This document shows, piece by piece, positions 37,251 through 47,606 of a stretch of DNA of 64,000 bases. A program made the translations under genes and the position numbers. Numbering within the stretch: the stretch's first letter is position 1; every line of letters starts with the position of its first letter. This DNA comes from Humibacter albus DSM 18994. GTDB taxonomy: Bacteria > Actinomycetota > Actinomycetes > Actinomycetales > Microbacteriaceae. A model generated the notes under the pieces. It was not told the DNA's origin and searched no databases. It worked only from the letters and a program-made list of their open reading frames with translations. Location of the stretch: NCBI RefSeq assembly GCF_000421825.1, contig NZ_ATXT01000011.1, positions 372,001-436,000 on the forward strand. The letters run 5' to 3'.

Positions 37251-38066
37251 TCACTGCACGACGACGAAGTCCCAGGGATCCGTCCGCAGGTCGCTGACGA
37301 CGAACTCGACGTCGGAGAGCGCCGAGCGCAACTGCTCTGCCGCGACGTCGAGCCAGAGCCACTCTGCCGCCCAGTGCGAGATGTCGATGAGAGCGGGACC
37401 GCCGGCCACCAGCGACTGCTCGAGCGCTTCGGACGCGGGATGATGGCGCAGGTCGGAGGTGATGTAGACGTCCGCAGCGCGTACGGCGGATTCGCCGAGG
37501 AACGCATCGCCCGCGCCGCCGCAGAGCGCGATCGTGGTGATCGGGCGGGCGTAGTCGCCGCCGACGCGCACGCCGGTCGCCGTCGGCGGAAGGAGGTCGG
37601 CCAGGGCGCGCGCGAGGTCGCCGAGCGTCGTGGGCTCGCGGAGCCGCCCGACGCGGCCCAGTCCGGAGCCGGAGTCAGTGCCTGGGACGATCGGTCCGGC
37701 ATCCACGAGTCCGAGGCGCGAGGCGAGAACGTCGGAGACGCCGTCCGGCACGACGTCGGCATTCGTATGCGCGGTCAGGAGGCCGCAGCCCGCCCGGATC
37801 AGACGCGCGACGAGAGCCCCCTTGTAACGGTCTTCGGCGACGCTCGTCACCCCGCGAAGCAAGAGCGGGTGGTGGGCGAGGACGAGGTCGAAGGCGCCGT
37901 CGACCGCCTCGTTGATCGTGCCGGAAACGGCATCGACGGTGAGCAGCACACGGGTCACGGTCGCCGCGGGGTCGCCGGTGACCAGACCGGGCGCATCCCA
38001 CGACTCCGCTCCGGAAGCAGGCCACAGACGCTCCGTGACGGTGAGGACTTCGGCGATCGTCGGCAT
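37251..38066 (-). CDS. NIF3-like dinuclear metal center hexameric protein
   Basis: A 271-residue member of the NIF3/YbgI family, a toroidal hexamer with a two-metal site and no firmly established reaction (a GTP cyclohydrolase I-like activity has been claimed for some members). It shows PASGAESWDAPGLVTGD near residue 17, the metal site LVLAHHPLLLRG near 60, LLTAHTNADVVPDGVSD near 95 and, near the end, the DISHWAAEW metal ligands. Gene order with the zinc-ribbon coiled-coil protein is conserved in actinobacteria. A TAGGCT box 6 nt before the ATG suggests a leaderless message. Confidence 0.9.
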   Translation of the reverse strand: MPTIAEVLTVTERLWPASGAESWDAPGLVTGDPAATVTRVLLTVDAVSGTINEAVDGAFDLVLAHHPLLLRGVTSVAEDRYKGALVARLIRAGCGLLTAHTNADVVPDGVSDVLASRLGLVDAGPIVPGTDSGSGLGRVGRLREPTTLGDLARALADLLPPTATGVRVGGDYARPITTIALCGGAGDAFLGESAVRAADVYITSDLRHHPASEALEQSLVAGGPALIDISHWAAEWLWLDVAAEQLRSALSDVEFVVSDLRTDPWDFVVVQ

Positions 38067-38072
38067 CCGTCG

Positions 38073-38078
38073 AGCCTA
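38073..38078 (-). promoter_or_regulatory. candidate -10 box, leaderless NIF3 gene
   Basis: TAGGCT on the minus strand with a 6-nt spacer to the ATG at 38066. Confidence 0.45.
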
Positions 38079-38104
38079 CCGACCCCGCCGCGCGTCGCGG
38101 CCGT

Positions 38105-40285
38105 TCACCTGCTCGCTGCCTCTTGCCTCGCGACCGCCTGCCGGCCGGCGAGGAGTCCGAGCCCCGCGCCGAGCACGAGCGCGATCAGCACGCCGAGATC
38201 GGAACCGGCGAGCGTTCCGTGCGGGTCGACGCCGAGGAGCGCGAAGAGATAGCCCTCCCAGCGCAGGCCCGTGGCGCCTGCTCGCATGAAGCCCAGCCCG
38301 ACGACGGTGATGACGACGAGGCCCGCCACGTTCCACCAACGCCAGTCCGGGTAGACCGCGCCGCGACGAAGCAAAGAGTCCGTGGCGATGCGCCGACGGC
38401 GCAGCAGGAAGTCTCCGAGGAAGATCCCTGCCCAGGCCGCGACCGGGACGGCGAGTGTCGTCGGGTAGGCGAGCAGAAGCGTTCGAACATCCGGAACGCC
38501 GGAGGCGAGCCCGGCCGCCGCGGCTGCCGTGACGACGCCGAGCGCAGCGACCGATACGCCGCGCGGGAGACGGATGCCCACGGCCTGCACCGCGAACCCA
38601 CCGGAGTAGAGGCTGATGACGAGGGCAGAAAGCAGCCCGACCGCGATGGCGGCGACCACGAAGAACGCGAACCACGTCGGTGTCGAGTCCACGAGCAGCT
38701 TCACCGGATCCGCCTGAAACCCGTTGCCGACCGCCGGGCGGGCGAGCACCACGAGCGCGCCGAACACCACGAGGACGAGCATCGGAAGGGATGCTCCGAA
38801 GCCGCTCCAGAGGGCCGTCGCCGTTCCCGCGGAACGCGCTCGCTGATACCGCGCGAGATCGCCACCGGCACTGGCCCACGCGAGGCCGAGAACGCTGAAC
38901 ACGAGCACGGCGCCTTCGACGACCAGAATCCACTCGCCGAACGGTGCTGAGACCACTCCATCCCAGCCCTCGCGGGGCCAGGCGACTACGATGATCGCCA
39001 GCGCGAGCACCGCCGTGGCCACGGTCGCCACCGCCTGCACCGCAGCGACGAGTGCATAGCCGAACACGGCCACCACGATGCAGATCCCCGCTCCGACCCC
39101 GAGCACCGACCACAGCACGAGCGCGCGATCCGACGTCCAGCCGGCCGCGGCGGCGGTATCGGACACCGTCACGGCGAGAAGCCACAGCAGCGCTGCGCTC
39201 CAGAAGACCCGCACGATCAGGATGAGGGTTGCAGGAACCACGTTTCCCACCACACCGAACGTCGCTCTCGAGACGACCACGGTGGGTTGCCCGGTCCACG
39301 CTCCGGTCAGGGCGCCGAGGCCCAGCGGGATGAACGAGAGAGCGATGCCGAGCACCGCGGCCACGACCACCTGCACGATGTTCAGCCCGGCCGCCACGAG
39401 AACGGCCCCCAGGCCGATGACGAGAACCGAGGCACCCGTGGCGAACCAGAGCCAGAACAACCGGGACGCACGGCCGATGCGGTACTCATACGGCGTCGGC
39501 TCCATGCCGCTCTGCTCGATCGAGAAGACCGGCATGGAACGAGGCCGGCCGACCGTCAGAACGCTCGCGGTGCGTACGCGCGGCGTCGCGATCGGGGCGA
39601 GATCGGCGACCTCCGTCTCGACATCGTCCGCGTCATCGCTCACGTCGGTGTCGAGATCCTCATCGGCGGGAAGGAGCATCTCCGCCGTTGCGGGGCCCGG
39701 ATCACTCTCCGAGACGATCGCAACCGGCGCACCGGGCGCGTGCGGTTCCTCCTTCGGCGTCTCATCCGCGAATGCCTCGGGTTCCGCGACCTCGCGGACG
39801 TTCGACGCCGTCTCACCGCCGGCCGCCGGCCCCCGCCCGGCGATCAGAGCCTCCAACCGCTCGATGGCCGCCAGCGTGTCGCCGTGCTCCGCCTGCTGGG
39901 CGATGTCCCGCTCCTCGTCGGTCGTGGGCTCGTAGATCGGCGGCGTCGGAGCCACCGGGGTGAACAACGACTCGGGCCGGATGATCGGGAGGGATGCCGT
40001 GAGCAGGCTCACCTCGTTCTGCAGTGCGTCCGCAAGCTCATCGTCATCGTGCACAACCGCCGTGGCCGTAGGCCCGGTGGCCGGCACATCATCAGATCGA
40101 GTCTTTGCGGGCGACACGGGGTGTTCCGGCCCGACGTCCGGCGGCTCCGGCTCTGCAGCGCCGGCCTGAGCCGTTCGAGGCTCCGTCTCTGGCGCGTGCG
40201 GCCGCGGCGGAGGCACATAGCTCGTCCGCCTTCTGATGGGCTCAAGACCATCGGTCCCGTCCGGCTCCCCCGCGTCGGTCCCCAT
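38105..40285 (-). CDS. NCS1-type purine/cytosine permease-like protein with long acidic N-terminus
   Basis: A 726-residue membrane protein. The C-terminal 450 residues contain about twelve hydrophobic segments. They resemble the cytosine/purine/uracil/allantoin permease (NCS1) family: [33 protein letters not shown] near 330 and [16 protein letters not shown] near 480. The first 260 residues are Pro-, Glu- and Asp-rich, apparently disordered and cytoplasmic ([18 protein letters not shown] just before the first helix). Such an extension is not usual for this family. The substrate is unknown. The ATG has a TAGGCT -10 box 6 nt upstream. It lies in the same direction as NIF3, 38 nt upstream of it. 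Confidence 0.75.
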   Translation of the reverse strand: MGTDAGEPDGTDGLEPIRRRTSYVPPPRPHAPETEPRTAQAGAAEPEPPDVGPEHPVSPAKTRSDDVPATGPTATAVVHDDDELADALQNEVSLLTASLPIIRPESLFTPVAPTPPIYEPTTDEERDIAQQAEHGDTLAAIERLEALIAGRGPAAGGETASNVREVAEPEAFADETPKEEPHAPGAPVAIVSESDPGPATAEMLLPADEDLDTDVSDDADDVETEVADLAPIATPRVRTASVLTVGRPRSMPVFSIEQSGMEPTPYEYRIGRASRLFWLWFATGASVLVIGLGAVLVAAGLNIVQVVVAAVLGIALSFIPLGLGALTGAWTGQPTVVVSRATFGVVGNVVPATLILIVRVFWSAALLWLLAVTVSDTAAAAGWTSDRALVLWSVLGVGAGICIVVAVFGYALVAAVQAVATVATAVLALAIIVVAWPREGWDGVVSAPFGEWILVVEGAVLVFSVLGLAWASAGGDLARYQRARSAGTATALWSGFGASLPMLVLVVFGALVVLARPAVGNGFQADPVKLLVDSTPTWFAFFVVAAIAVGLLSALVISLYSGGFAVQAVGIRLPRGVSVAALGVVTAAAAAGLASGVPDVRTLLLAYPTTLAVPVAAWAGIFLGDFLLRRRRIATDSLLRRGAVYPDWRWWNVAGLVVITVVGLGFMRAGATGLRWEGYLFALLGVDPHGTLAGSDLGVLIALVLGAGLGLLAGRQAVARQEAASR

Positions 40286-40291
40286 AGCGTG

Positions 40292-40297
40292 AGCCTA
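40292..40297 (-). promoter_or_regulatory. candidate -10 box, leaderless NCS1-like gene
   Basis: TAGGCT on the minus strand with a 6-nt spacer to the ATG at 40285, identical in box and spacing to the NIF3 promoter. Confidence 0.45.
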
Positions 40298-40426
40298 TCG
40301 GCCGGGCCGGACACCGATACCCTGACCACACCGGCAAATCGACGCATCGTGCAACCGCTGCGTGCTTCGTCTTGCCGCGGAGAGGCATGCACTTCTCGCC
40401 GCGGGGAGCCCGTACGATCGTCAATC

Positions 40427-41236
40427 ATGGACGACGCGATTGCGACCCCCTACGAAGACCTGCTGCGCGATGTGCTGGCCAACGGCACTGCGAAGTCGGA
40501 CCGCACCGGAACGGGGACCCGCAGTGTCTTCGGACGGCAGCTGCGATTCGATCTCGGTGCGGGTTTCCCGCTCATCACCACCAAGCGCGTGCACTTCAGG
40601 TCGATCGCCTACGAACTGCTGTGGTTCCTGCGCGGCGACTCCAACGTGCGTTGGCTTCAGGAGCACGGCGTGTCGATCTGGGACGAATGGGCCGACCCTT
40701 CCGGGGATCTCGGGCCGGTCTACGGGGTGCAGTGGCGCTCGTGGCCGACCCCCGACGGAGAACACTTGGACCAGATCTCGGCCGTGCTCGAGACACTGCG
40801 CACCGATCCCGACTCGCGGCGCATGATCGTGTCGGCCTGGAACGTGGGCGAACTGTCGAAGATGGCGCTGGCCCCGTGCCACGCCCTATTCCAGTTCTAC
40901 GTGGCGAACGGCAAGCTCTCCTGCCAGCTGTACCAGCGCAGCGCCGACCTCTTCCTCGGCGTGCCGTTCAACATCGCCAGCTACGCCCTGCTCACCCGCC
41001 TCGTGGCCGACCAGGTCGGCCTCGCCGTCGGCGACTTCGTGTGGACCGGCGGCGATTGTCACATCTACGACAATCACGTCGAGCAGGTTCGCGAGCAGCT
41101 CTCGCGCGATCCGTACCCGGCACCGCAGTTGAGGATCACACGGCATCCGCAGAGCCTGTTCGAGTACGACTACGACGACCTCGAGGTGGTCGGCTATCAG
41201 CACCACCCGACCATTCGCGCAGCGGTGGCCGTGTGA
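40427..41236 (+). CDS. thyA: thymidylate synthase
   Basis: Methylates dUMP to dTMP with methylenetetrahydrofolate, releasing dihydrofolate; 269 residues. Motifs are the phosphate-binding [14 protein letters not shown] near residue 18, [17 protein letters not shown] near 55, the second-subunit Arg pair in [13 protein letters not shown] near 128, the nucleophile Cys in [12 protein letters not shown] near 151, [20 protein letters not shown] near 170 and [12 protein letters not shown] near 205. The ATG is at 40427; the open frame upstream is antisense to the NCS1-like gene. It is coupled to folA (GTGA, 41233-41236), which recycles the dihydrofolate produced, and is functionally linked to dut at the window's left end. 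Confidence 0.96.
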   Translation: MDDAIATPYEDLLRDVLANGTAKSDRTGTGTRSVFGRQLRFDLGAGFPLITTKRVHFRSIAYELLWFLRGDSNVRWLQEHGVSIWDEWADPSGDLGPVYGVQWRSWPTPDGEHLDQISAVLETLRTDPDSRRMIVSAWNVGELSKMALAPCHALFQFYVANGKLSCQLYQRSADLFLGVPFNIASYALLTRLVADQVGLAVGDFVWTGGDCHIYDNHVEQVREQLSRDPYPAPQLRITRHPQSLFEYDYDDLEVVGYQHHPTIRAAVAV

Positions 41237-41718
41237 GCGTCGCGCTCATCTGGGCGCAGGCGCGCGGCGGTGTGATCGGTGCCGATGGCGGCATCCCGTG
41301 GCGGCTGCCCGAGGACAGCCGCCGCTTCCGCGAGCTGACGAGCGGCGGTGTGGTCGTCATGGGCCGCAAGACCTGGGACTCGCTCCCAGAACGGTTCCGG
41401 CCGTTGCCGAACCGTCGCAACATCGTGATCAGCCGGGATGGCGGTTGGTCGGGCGAGGGCGCCGAGCGTGCGGACGACATCTCGGAGGCGCTGGCGCACG
41501 ACGATGTCTGGGTCATCGGCGGGGCACAGCTCTACGCCGCCACGATCGATGTCGCCGAACGCCTGGAGGTCACAGAGATCGACCTCGAAGTGCCTGGCGA
41601 TGCCCTCGCACCGATCGTCGACGGCTCATGGATGCTTGCTGCCAGCGAACCCGACGACGGTTGGTCGACGTCGAGCACCGGGCTGCGCTATCGCTTCCTC
41701 ACCTACACCCGGCGATAG
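41233..41718 (+). CDS. folA: dihydrofolate reductase
   Basis: Reduces dihydrofolate with NADPH; 161 residues, normal for the chromosomal enzyme. It shows the N-terminal [30 protein letters not shown] (with the Trp and acidic catalytic positions), the NADPH-binding [12 protein letters not shown] near residue 43, RRNIVISR near 64, and [15 protein letters not shown] near 92. The GTG start overlaps the thyA stop, so the two are translated together. Confidence 0.96.
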   Translation: MSVALIWAQARGGVIGADGGIPWRLPEDSRRFRELTSGGVVVMGRKTWDSLPERFRPLPNRRNIVISRDGGWSGEGAERADDISEALAHDDVWVIGGAQLYAATIDVAERLEVTEIDLEVPGDALAPIVDGSWMLAASEPDDGWSTSSTGLRYRFLTYTRR

Positions 41719-41760
41719 AGCGGCGCGGTTCCCGCAGCCACGCTCCGAGCGCGACGGGTG

Positions 41761-41880
41761 TCAGTGCTCGCGGTACCCTGTGCGACCCATCGCCAGCGCT
41801 CCGAGCACGCCCAGCACCACACCCACGAGTGCGATGGTGCCGATGATTCCCCACAGGATCGCTTCAACCATGGTGCTCAT
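41761..41880 (-). CDS. predicted single-pass small membrane protein
   Basis: A 39-residue frame, STMVEAILWGIIGTIALVG then VVLGVLGALAMGRTGYREH. One continuous hydrophobic helix covers residues 5-31, followed by a short polar, basic C-terminus, so it would be a tail-in-cytoplasm or small bitopic protein. The start could also be the ATG three codons later (41871). No family is recognised. It fits neatly into the gap between folA and the M23 peptidase and converges on folA. It could be a chance frame. Confidence 0.45.
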   Translation of the reverse strand: MSTMVEAILWGIIGTIALVGVVLGVLGALAMGRTGYREH

Positions 41881-42022
41881 TATCCCATCATTCACGGCCG
41901 CACCATTTGCGTCACCACGATGATCGTCGCGCTCACGGCGGCCCTCGCCCGTTGTCGGGCCATGGCGAGCGTGCGAGACTCGAGAAGACAGGGCCGTCGA
42001 TGGCGGCGCAGGGAACATTCAG

Positions 42023-43447
42023 TTGGCTCGCACGACGATGATTCGAACACCTCAACGACCGCAGGTGCTGCGGTCGCGCGCGTCCGGTCGAACCACCGCT
42101 GCCCTGTGCGCGGTGCTCCTCACGGCGTCACTCAGCGGGCTCGGTGCCGCACGTGTGGACGGCTGCACCACGGACTGCGGGACGACCGCCGCGACGCCAG
42201 CGCCAACCGCGACGTCCGCGCCGGATCCGACGGACAGCGGAACCGCGACGCCCACGCCTACTCCCACAGAGACGCCGACCGCGACCCCGACACCCACCCC
42301 GACGGGTACCGGTACGCCCACCCCCACCGCGACGCCGACCTCGCCCGTTCCGTCGCCCACGGCGACGAGCGCGCCCTTGCCCGCCGCCGGCTCCGACTCG
42401 GATTCGGTGACGGCGTCCGACGGGGCGGGCGGCCTGAGCGCGGACGCTTTCGAGTCGCTTCAGAAGACCGTGACCGCGGCGCGTGCCTCCGTCGACACCT
42501 CGTCGAAGGCGCTCAGGGCGGCGAAGGCGCAGTACACCGCGGCGAAGGCGGCATACACGAACGCGAAGGCGCTCGCGAAGTCGAACAACCGCTACGCGAA
42601 GCAGGCGGACAGCGCCGCGCATGCGGCCGCGGCGAAGCTGATGCTCGCGCTGCACGAGACGCACACCGATCAGGCGACGACGACGCTGGGTGCCGTGCTC
42701 GGCACCGGCAGCGGCGGCGCGCCCACCGGACAGAGCCTTCTGGAGCGTCTGACCGCTGCGCACGAACTCGGCGATCTTCACGGCCCGGTCAGCACACTGA
42801 CCGCGCGCGCGACGACGACGGCGAAACGCGCCGACGAGGCAACGAAAGAGGCCGCGCAGGCGCGGCAGGCATTGGCTGCCATTCCGCTCGCCGCGAAGAA
42901 GGCCGCGAAGGAGGCCGCGAAGTCCGCGTACGACGCGGCGAAGGCATCCCTCGACGCGGCGATCGACGCGATGGTGGCAGCGACCGGAACAGGCGCCTCC
43001 AGCTCGTACGACGACGACTTCCGACTCGCGGCCGGCTCTTGGGTCGACCCCGTGGCGGGCCCGATCACGGATGTCTTCGGTCCTCGCCCCTCACAGCCTG
43101 CCGGCACCCCCGTGTTCCACCCGGGCGTCGACATCGGTGCGGCGTGCATGACGGTGATCGTCGCTGCCGCGGACGGCACGGTCGACTTCGCCGGCCCGTA
43201 CAGCGGGTACGGCAACTTCATCCTGATCGATCACGGCGACGGCGTGCAGACCGCCTACGGGCACATCTCCGACGGCACCATCATGGTCGCCCCGGGGGAT
43301 CACGTCACGGCGGGCGAACCGATCGCACGCGTCGGCAGCACGGGCGAGTCGACCGGATGCCACCTGCACATCGAGGTGCGCATCGACGGCACCGCGGTGG
43401 ACCCCATGCCGTTCTTCGCGAACCGTGGTGTCACCCTCGGGCAGTGA
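42023..43447 (+). CDS. secreted M23 family metallopeptidase (LytM-type)
   Basis: A 474-residue exported protein predicted to cleave peptidoglycan peptides. A signal peptide with a hydrophobic core (TAALCAVLLTASLSGLG) covers residues 1-45. A Thr/Pro-rich linker follows (about 55-125). An Ala/Lys-rich coiled coil (about 135-315) contains many AAKA-type repeats. The LytM/M23 domain is at the C-terminus with PVAGPITDVFGPR. Zinc ligands are in HPGVDIGA near 369 and the catalytic GCHLHIEVRIDG near 448. The start is a TTG preceded by GGGA; an in-frame ATG at 42038 is the alternative but lacks a ribosome-binding site. Confidence 0.85.
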   Translation: MARTTMIRTPQRPQVLRSRASGRTTAALCAVLLTASLSGLGAARVDGCTTDCGTTAATPAPTATSAPDPTDSGTATPTPTPTETPTATPTPTPTGTGTPTPTATPTSPVPSPTATSAPLPAAGSDSDSVTASDGAGGLSADAFESLQKTVTAARASVDTSSKALRAAKAQYTAAKAAYTNAKALAKSNNRYAKQADSAAHAAAAKLMLALHETHTDQATTTLGAVLGTGSGGAPTGQSLLERLTAAHELGDLHGPVSTLTARATTTAKRADEATKEAAQARQALAAIPLAAKKAAKEAAKSAYDAAKASLDAAIDAMVAATGTGASSSYDDDFRLAAGSWVDPVAGPITDVFGPRPSQPAGTPVFHPGVDIGAACMTVIVAAADGTVDFAGPYSGYGNFILIDHGDGVQTAYGHISDGTIMVAPGDHVTAGEPIARVGSTGESTGCHLHIEVRIDGTAVDPMPFFANRGVTLGQ

Positions 43448-43468
43448 GCCCGCTTCCACTCCTGGCTT

Positions 43469-44815
43469 TCAGCCTTGGTGCGCGTGCGCCTTGGCGACGG
43501 CGACAGCCTTCTGGAACGGTCGCATCGGATGCCGGACCGCGCTGGTCGACGTCAGGTCACGTCGTGCGAGGGCGTTGGCGATCCACCCGAGCACGAGCCG
43601 GATTCGGCGACTCATGCTCGGCATCGCCAGCGCATGGTACGCCTTGTCGACCAGCCAGGCCGGCGTGCCGTGCAGCTGAACACCCTTGACCACCGCTGCG
43701 CCCTCATGGCCGCCGTAGCTGGCGAGCGTGCCGAGCGATTCATGCTGGTACTCCACCGGGGGTTGGCCCTGCAGGTCCCGGCGGATGTTGTCCGCGAGCT
43801 GTCGCGCCTGCCGAAGGGCGTTCTGCGCGTTCGGCGGGTAGTACGAAGGCTTGGAGCCCGAGGACGGCTTGGGAACCTGGGCGTCGTCGCCCAGAGCCCA
43901 CGCGCCCGAAACGATGGATCCGTCATCGCGCACCAGGCGCAGACATCCATCCGCCTGTGCGTGCCCCTTCGCTCCGGTGGGCACGTTCATGCGCTGAAGG
44001 ACCGGAGCCGGAGCCACACCCGCGGACCACACGATGGTGTCGGCCGGATGCTTCTGGCCGTTGCTGAGTTCGACCACACCGCCTTCGCAGGTCTTCATCT
44101 CTGTCTTCAGGAGCACGGTGATGCCCCGCTTGCGCAGGGTGTCGAGCGTCCATTGCGAGAGGCCCTTGCTGAGCTCGGCCGCAATGCGATCCGCTGCTTC
44201 GACGAGGAGCCACGTCATCGGCTGGCCGCGCAAGGACGGAAACGTCGAATGCTGTCGTTTGGCGAGCTCCTGAAGCTCGGCGATCGCTTCGACTCCGGTG
44301 TACCCGCCGCCCACGAAGACGAACGTGAGCGCGCGCTCGCGCTCGGCGGAATCGGCGGCAGTCGCCGCGAAACGAATGCGATCGAGCACGTGATCACGCA
44401 GGTACACCGCTTCCTCGAGCGTGTTGAACCCGACGGCGTTGTCCTCGAGCCCGGGAATGGGCAGCGCCTTCGTCTCGGATCCCATCGCGAACACGACCTG
44501 GTCGTAGGAGACCGCGCGTTCGACGCCGTCTTCGGAGCGCACGACCGCCGTGCGCGCGTCGCAGTCCACCGAGAGCGCCTCGCCTGCGACGAGCGCGACG
44601 TGGTGCAGGGCGCTGCGCAGAGCCACGGTCGCGTCGCGGGGCGCGGTCTCACCCCCGGCGACCTCGGGGAGAAGCGGTTTGTAGGTGAGGTACGGCGCGG
44701 GTTCGACGACGGTGACGCGCATGCGCCCCTCTCGAACGTCGCGGCGGAGCCCCTTCGCGACGTGGAAGCCTGCGTATCCGCCGCCGAGAATCAGGATGTG
44801 AGGTGGTTGAGTCAT
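43469..44815 (-). CDS. ndh: type II NADH dehydrogenase-like FAD oxidoreductase
   Basis: A 448-residue single-subunit NAD(P)H:quinone oxidoreductase family member acting at the inner face of the membrane without proton pumping. The FAD-binding ILGGGYAGFHVAKGLR is near residue 9, YKPLLPEVAGGETAPRDA near 45, NAD-binding FVFVGGGYTGVEAIAEL near 165, and the second FAD motif ALGDDAQVPKP near 308. The C-terminal region (LVDKAYHALAMPSMSRRIRLVLGWIANAL) is the amphipathic membrane-attachment segment. The ATG overlaps the GH15 stop (ATGA, 44812-44815), so it is the third gene of the SDR-GH15-NDH operon. Confidence 0.87.
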   Translation of the reverse strand: MTQPPHILILGGGYAGFHVAKGLRRDVREGRMRVTVVEPAPYLTYKPLLPEVAGGETAPRDATVALRSALHHVALVAGEALSVDCDARTAVVRSEDGVERAVSYDQVVFAMGSETKALPIPGLEDNAVGFNTLEEAVYLRDHVLDRIRFAATAADSAERERALTFVFVGGGYTGVEAIAELQELAKRQHSTFPSLRGQPMTWLLVEAADRIAAELSKGLSQWTLDTLRKRGITVLLKTEMKTCEGGVVELSNGQKHPADTIVWSAGVAPAPVLQRMNVPTGAKGHAQADGCLRLVRDDGSIVSGAWALGDDAQVPKPSSGSKPSYYPPNAQNALRQARQLADNIRRDLQGQPPVEYQHESLGTLASYGGHEGAAVVKGVQLHGTPAWLVDKAYHALAMPSMSRRIRLVLGWIANALARRDLTSTSAVRHPMRPFQKAVAVAKAHAHQG

Positions 44816-46632
44816 CGGTCGTTCCTTCCGTGAGCCGGGATGCTGATGGGTTGATCGCTGTGCACCGATTCGTCGGCGAGCAGGAGGAATCCGCTTCGCA
44901 CCAGCGCGAAGTGGCTGAACGCCTGAGGGGTGTTACCCAGCTGGCGCGCGTGTGCGGTGTCCCATTCCTCGCTGAGCAGACCGACATCGTTCCGGAGCGT
45001 CAGCAGTCGCTCGAACAGCTCCGCCCCCTCCTTGCGTCGGCCGGCGCCGACGAGCGCGTCGACGAGCCAGAACGAGCACGCCAAGAACACTCCCTCGCCT
45101 CCGGGTAGGCCGTCGTCGGCTGCTTGCGGCCGGTAGCGCAGGATGAATCCGTCTTGCGTGAGCTCTCGTTGGATCGCATCGATCGTTCCGAGTACGCGCG
45201 GGTCATCGCCCGGCAAGAAGCCGACGCGCGGGATCTGCAGGAGCGCGGCATCCAGCTCCGTGCTGCCGTAAGACTGCACGAACGAGTTCTTGTCGGCGTT
45301 GTAGCCGTTCGCGAGGATGTCTTCGCGCACTTCCGTACGCAGCCGCTTCCAGTCCTCGACCGGCCCGTCGAGTCCGAATCGCTCGACGGCGCGCACCATG
45401 CGATCGGCAGCGACCCAGACCATGAGCTTCGAGTGCGTGAAGTGACGGCGCGGACCGCGCATCTCCCAGAGGCCGTTGTCGGGTTCCCGCCAGATCTTGC
45501 GCACATGCTCGACGAGTGCGCGCTGCAGGTTCCATGACGCGTCGTCGCCGTTCTTGAGTGTGGCGCGCGTCAGCGCGAGTCCATCGAGGACCTCGCCCCA
45601 GACATCCAGCTGCAGTTGATCGGCGGCAGCGTTGCCGACCCGAACGGGTTGCGAGTCGGCGTACCCGGCCAGCCAGTCGAGCGGTTCTTCGGGGAGTCGA
45701 CGCCTTCCGTCCAGGTCGTACATGATCTGCAACTGGGAGGGATCGCCGGCAACGGCCCGCAGAAGCCAGTCCCGCCATGCCTTGGCCTCCATGGTGTACC
45801 CGGCCGTGAGAAGCGACTGCAGCGCCAGTGTGGCGTCACGGAGCCAGCAATAGCGGTAGTCCCAATTGCGCGGTCCGCCGAGCTGTTCCGGGAGGGACGT
45901 GGTGGCCGCCGCGACGATCCCACCGGTGGGCACGTACGTGAGCGCCTTCAGCGTGATCAGAGAACGCTGTATGGCATCCCGGTAGGGGCCGCGCGCCTTG
46001 CTCGCCCGGGACCACGTGTCCCAGAAGCTGTCGGTTCTCTCGAGTGCCTCGAGTGCATCGACCGGCGCCGGCGGGCGAGTGTGGCTGGCGTACCAGGTCA
46101 TGACGAACGGGATGCGCTCACCCTCGTCGACCGTGAACTCGCTGACCGTGCGCATGTCCTTGCCGTGCAGTGGAGCCGGGGTGCTGATGAGTACGGCGTC
46201 CGGTCCGGCGACCGCGCGGATGCCTCGCTCAGTGTGCGTGACCCACGGCACCACATGTCCGTAGTCGAACCGTAGGGCCAGCTCGGACTTCATGCGCACC
46301 GTGCCGCTGAGGCCCTCGACCACGCGCACCAGGTCCGCCGCGTCATCGCGCACCGGCATGAAGTCCGTCACCCGCACCCGGCCGGACTGCGACTCCCACT
46401 CGGTCTCGAGGACGAGCGTGTCCGGGCGATACCTGCGGCGCGTCGATCGCTCTGCATCGGCCGGAGCGAGGCGCCAGAACCCGTTGTCCGCCGTGCCGAC
46501 GAGGTTGGCGAAGCACGCGGGAGAATCGAAGCGCGGCAGACAGAGCCAGTCGATCGATCCATCGGTGCCCACGAGCGCCGCCGTGTGCAGATCGCCGATG
46601 ATCGCGTAGTCCTCGATGCGGGACGTGGTCAC
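44812..46632 (-). CDS. glycoside hydrolase family 15 protein (glucoamylase/trehalase-like)
   Basis: A 606-residue GH15 enzyme, probably cytoplasmic since no signal peptide is present. The N-terminal beta-sandwich opens with [18 protein letters not shown] and has [18 protein letters not shown]. The (alpha/alpha)6 barrel carries [19 protein letters not shown] near residue 290, [20 protein letters not shown] near 350, the first catalytic Glu in [17 protein letters not shown] near 420 and the second in [16 protein letters not shown] near 563. Mycobacterial relatives are trehalases, so glucose release from trehalose or a glucan is expected. The GTG start overlaps the SDR stop (GTGA, 46629-46632). 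Confidence 0.87.
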   Translation of the reverse strand: MTTSRIEDYAIIGDLHTAALVGTDGSIDWLCLPRFDSPACFANLVGTADNGFWRLAPADAERSTRRRYRPDTLVLETEWESQSGRVRVTDFMPVRDDAADLVRVVEGLSGTVRMKSELALRFDYGHVVPWVTHTERGIRAVAGPDAVLISTPAPLHGKDMRTVSEFTVDEGERIPFVMTWYASHTRPPAPVDALEALERTDSFWDTWSRASKARGPYRDAIQRSLITLKALTYVPTGGIVAAATTSLPEQLGGPRNWDYRYCWLRDATLALQSLLTAGYTMEAKAWRDWLLRAVAGDPSQLQIMYDLDGRRRLPEEPLDWLAGYADSQPVRVGNAAADQLQLDVWGEVLDGLALTRATLKNGDDASWNLQRALVEHVRKIWREPDNGLWEMRGPRRHFTHSKLMVWVAADRMVRAVERFGLDGPVEDWKRLRTEVREDILANGYNADKNSFVQSYGSTELDAALLQIPRVGFLPGDDPRVLGTIDAIQRELTQDGFILRYRPQAADDGLPGGEGVFLACSFWLVDALVGAGRRKEGAELFERLLTLRNDVGLLSEEWDTAHARQLGNTPQAFSHFALVRSGFLLLADESVHSDQPISIPAHGRNDR

Positions 46633-47396
46633 AGACCGACACTGCCTTGCATGATTCCACCGTCCACGAACACGGTGGTCGCGGTGAGATAGCGCCCCGC
46701 GTCCGAAGCGACGAAGAGAACGGCATCGCCGATCGCCGAAGGATCCGCGACCTTCCGCAACGGAATGGCGCTCTCCAGCTTCTCCCGCTGTTCCGGATCG
46801 TTCATCGTTGCGTCGTTGATGGGCGTGGCGACGGCGCCCGGCGCAACGTTCACGACCCGCACACCCTGCGGGCCGAGCTCGACGCCCGCCGTACGGGTGA
46901 GCATCCGCATACCGCCCTTGGCGACGCAATAGGAGATGTTGCCGGGCATCGGCCAGTCCTCGTGGACTGACGAGACATTGACGACGACTCCCCCGCCGCC
47001 CTGCGTGATGAACTGCTTCGCCGCCAGCTGCGTGCCGAAGAACGCGCTCTTGAGGTCGACGGAGATGATGGTCTCGAAGGTCTCCTCATCGGCCTCCAGA
47101 AGGCTGTGCCGCTTCTCGATGCCCGCGTTGTTCACCATCACGTCGAGGCGGCCGAATTCGCGCACTGCCGTGTCGATCAGCAGCCGCAGACCGTCCAGGC
47201 TCGAAACGTCGGCCTCGACGCCGACCGCCTTCCCGCCCGCAGAAGTGATGTCTTTGACCAGATCCGCCGTGTCGTCCGGTCTCGCGACGTAGTCGATCAC
47301 CACATTGGCACCGTCTTGAGCGAGTCTGCGTACGATCGCCTCACCGATTCCGCTGTTGCCACCCGTCACGATGGCGGTCTTGTTCTCGAGTTGCAT
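46629..47396 (-). CDS. SDR family oxidoreductase, glucose 1-dehydrogenase-like
   Basis: A 255-residue classical short-chain dehydrogenase. NAD(P)-binding [15 protein letters not shown] is near residue 11, NNAGI near 90, the active site shows VVNVSSVHE (Ser) with SYCVAKGGM (Tyr-x-x-x-Lys) near 155, and [12 protein letters not shown] near 185. It resembles bacterial glucose 1-dehydrogenases, which oxidise glucose to gluconolactone; substrate identity is inferred from this and from the GH15 neighbour. The start at 47396 has a GGGAAG ribosome-binding site. It is the first gene of a translationally coupled three-gene operon. Confidence 0.85.
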   Translation of the reverse strand: MQLENKTAIVTGGNSGIGEAIVRRLAQDGANVVIDYVARPDDTADLVKDITSAGGKAVGVEADVSSLDGLRLLIDTAVREFGRLDVMVNNAGIEKRHSLLEADEETFETIISVDLKSAFFGTQLAAKQFITQGGGGVVVNVSSVHEDWPMPGNISYCVAKGGMRMLTRTAGVELGPQGVRVVNVAPGAVATPINDATMNDPEQREKLESAIPLRKVADPSAIGDAVLFVASDAGRYLTATTVFVDGGIMQGSVGL

Positions 47397-47571
47397 CTGG
47401 GCTTCCCGTCTGATCGCGTTCTGGACATTGACCATTCAACGCGTTCTGGTGATGGCCGCAATCCTGTGCGGAAGAGTCACGGGAGTGGTATAGAGCCGAC
47501 TCTCGCAGCGCGCGGGTCCCTACGCCGCGGGGGCGCACCGTCGGTCCGATGCTCGCCACATACAGACGGCG

Positions 47572-47601
47572 AGAGGGACGCCCCTGACGGGACGTCCCTC
47601 T
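47572..47601 (-). terminator. hairpin just downstream of tRNA-Val
   Basis: A perfect 9-bp stem (47572-47580 with 47593-47601) begins 6 nt after the tRNA 3' end on the minus strand. No clear T-run follows, so it may serve 3'-end formation rather than efficient termination. Confidence 0.55.
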
Positions 47602-47606
47602 TGCCG

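Noticed and set aside
36206-37297. 363-codon plus-strand frame over rnpB and the zinc-ribbon gene
   Set aside because: It overlaps the RNase P RNA and lies antisense to a coiled-coil gene with clear family similarity.
42230-42370. Thr-Pro repeat DNA in the M23 gene
   Set aside because: A low-complexity stalk of a secreted protein; not a mobile or CRISPR-like repeat.
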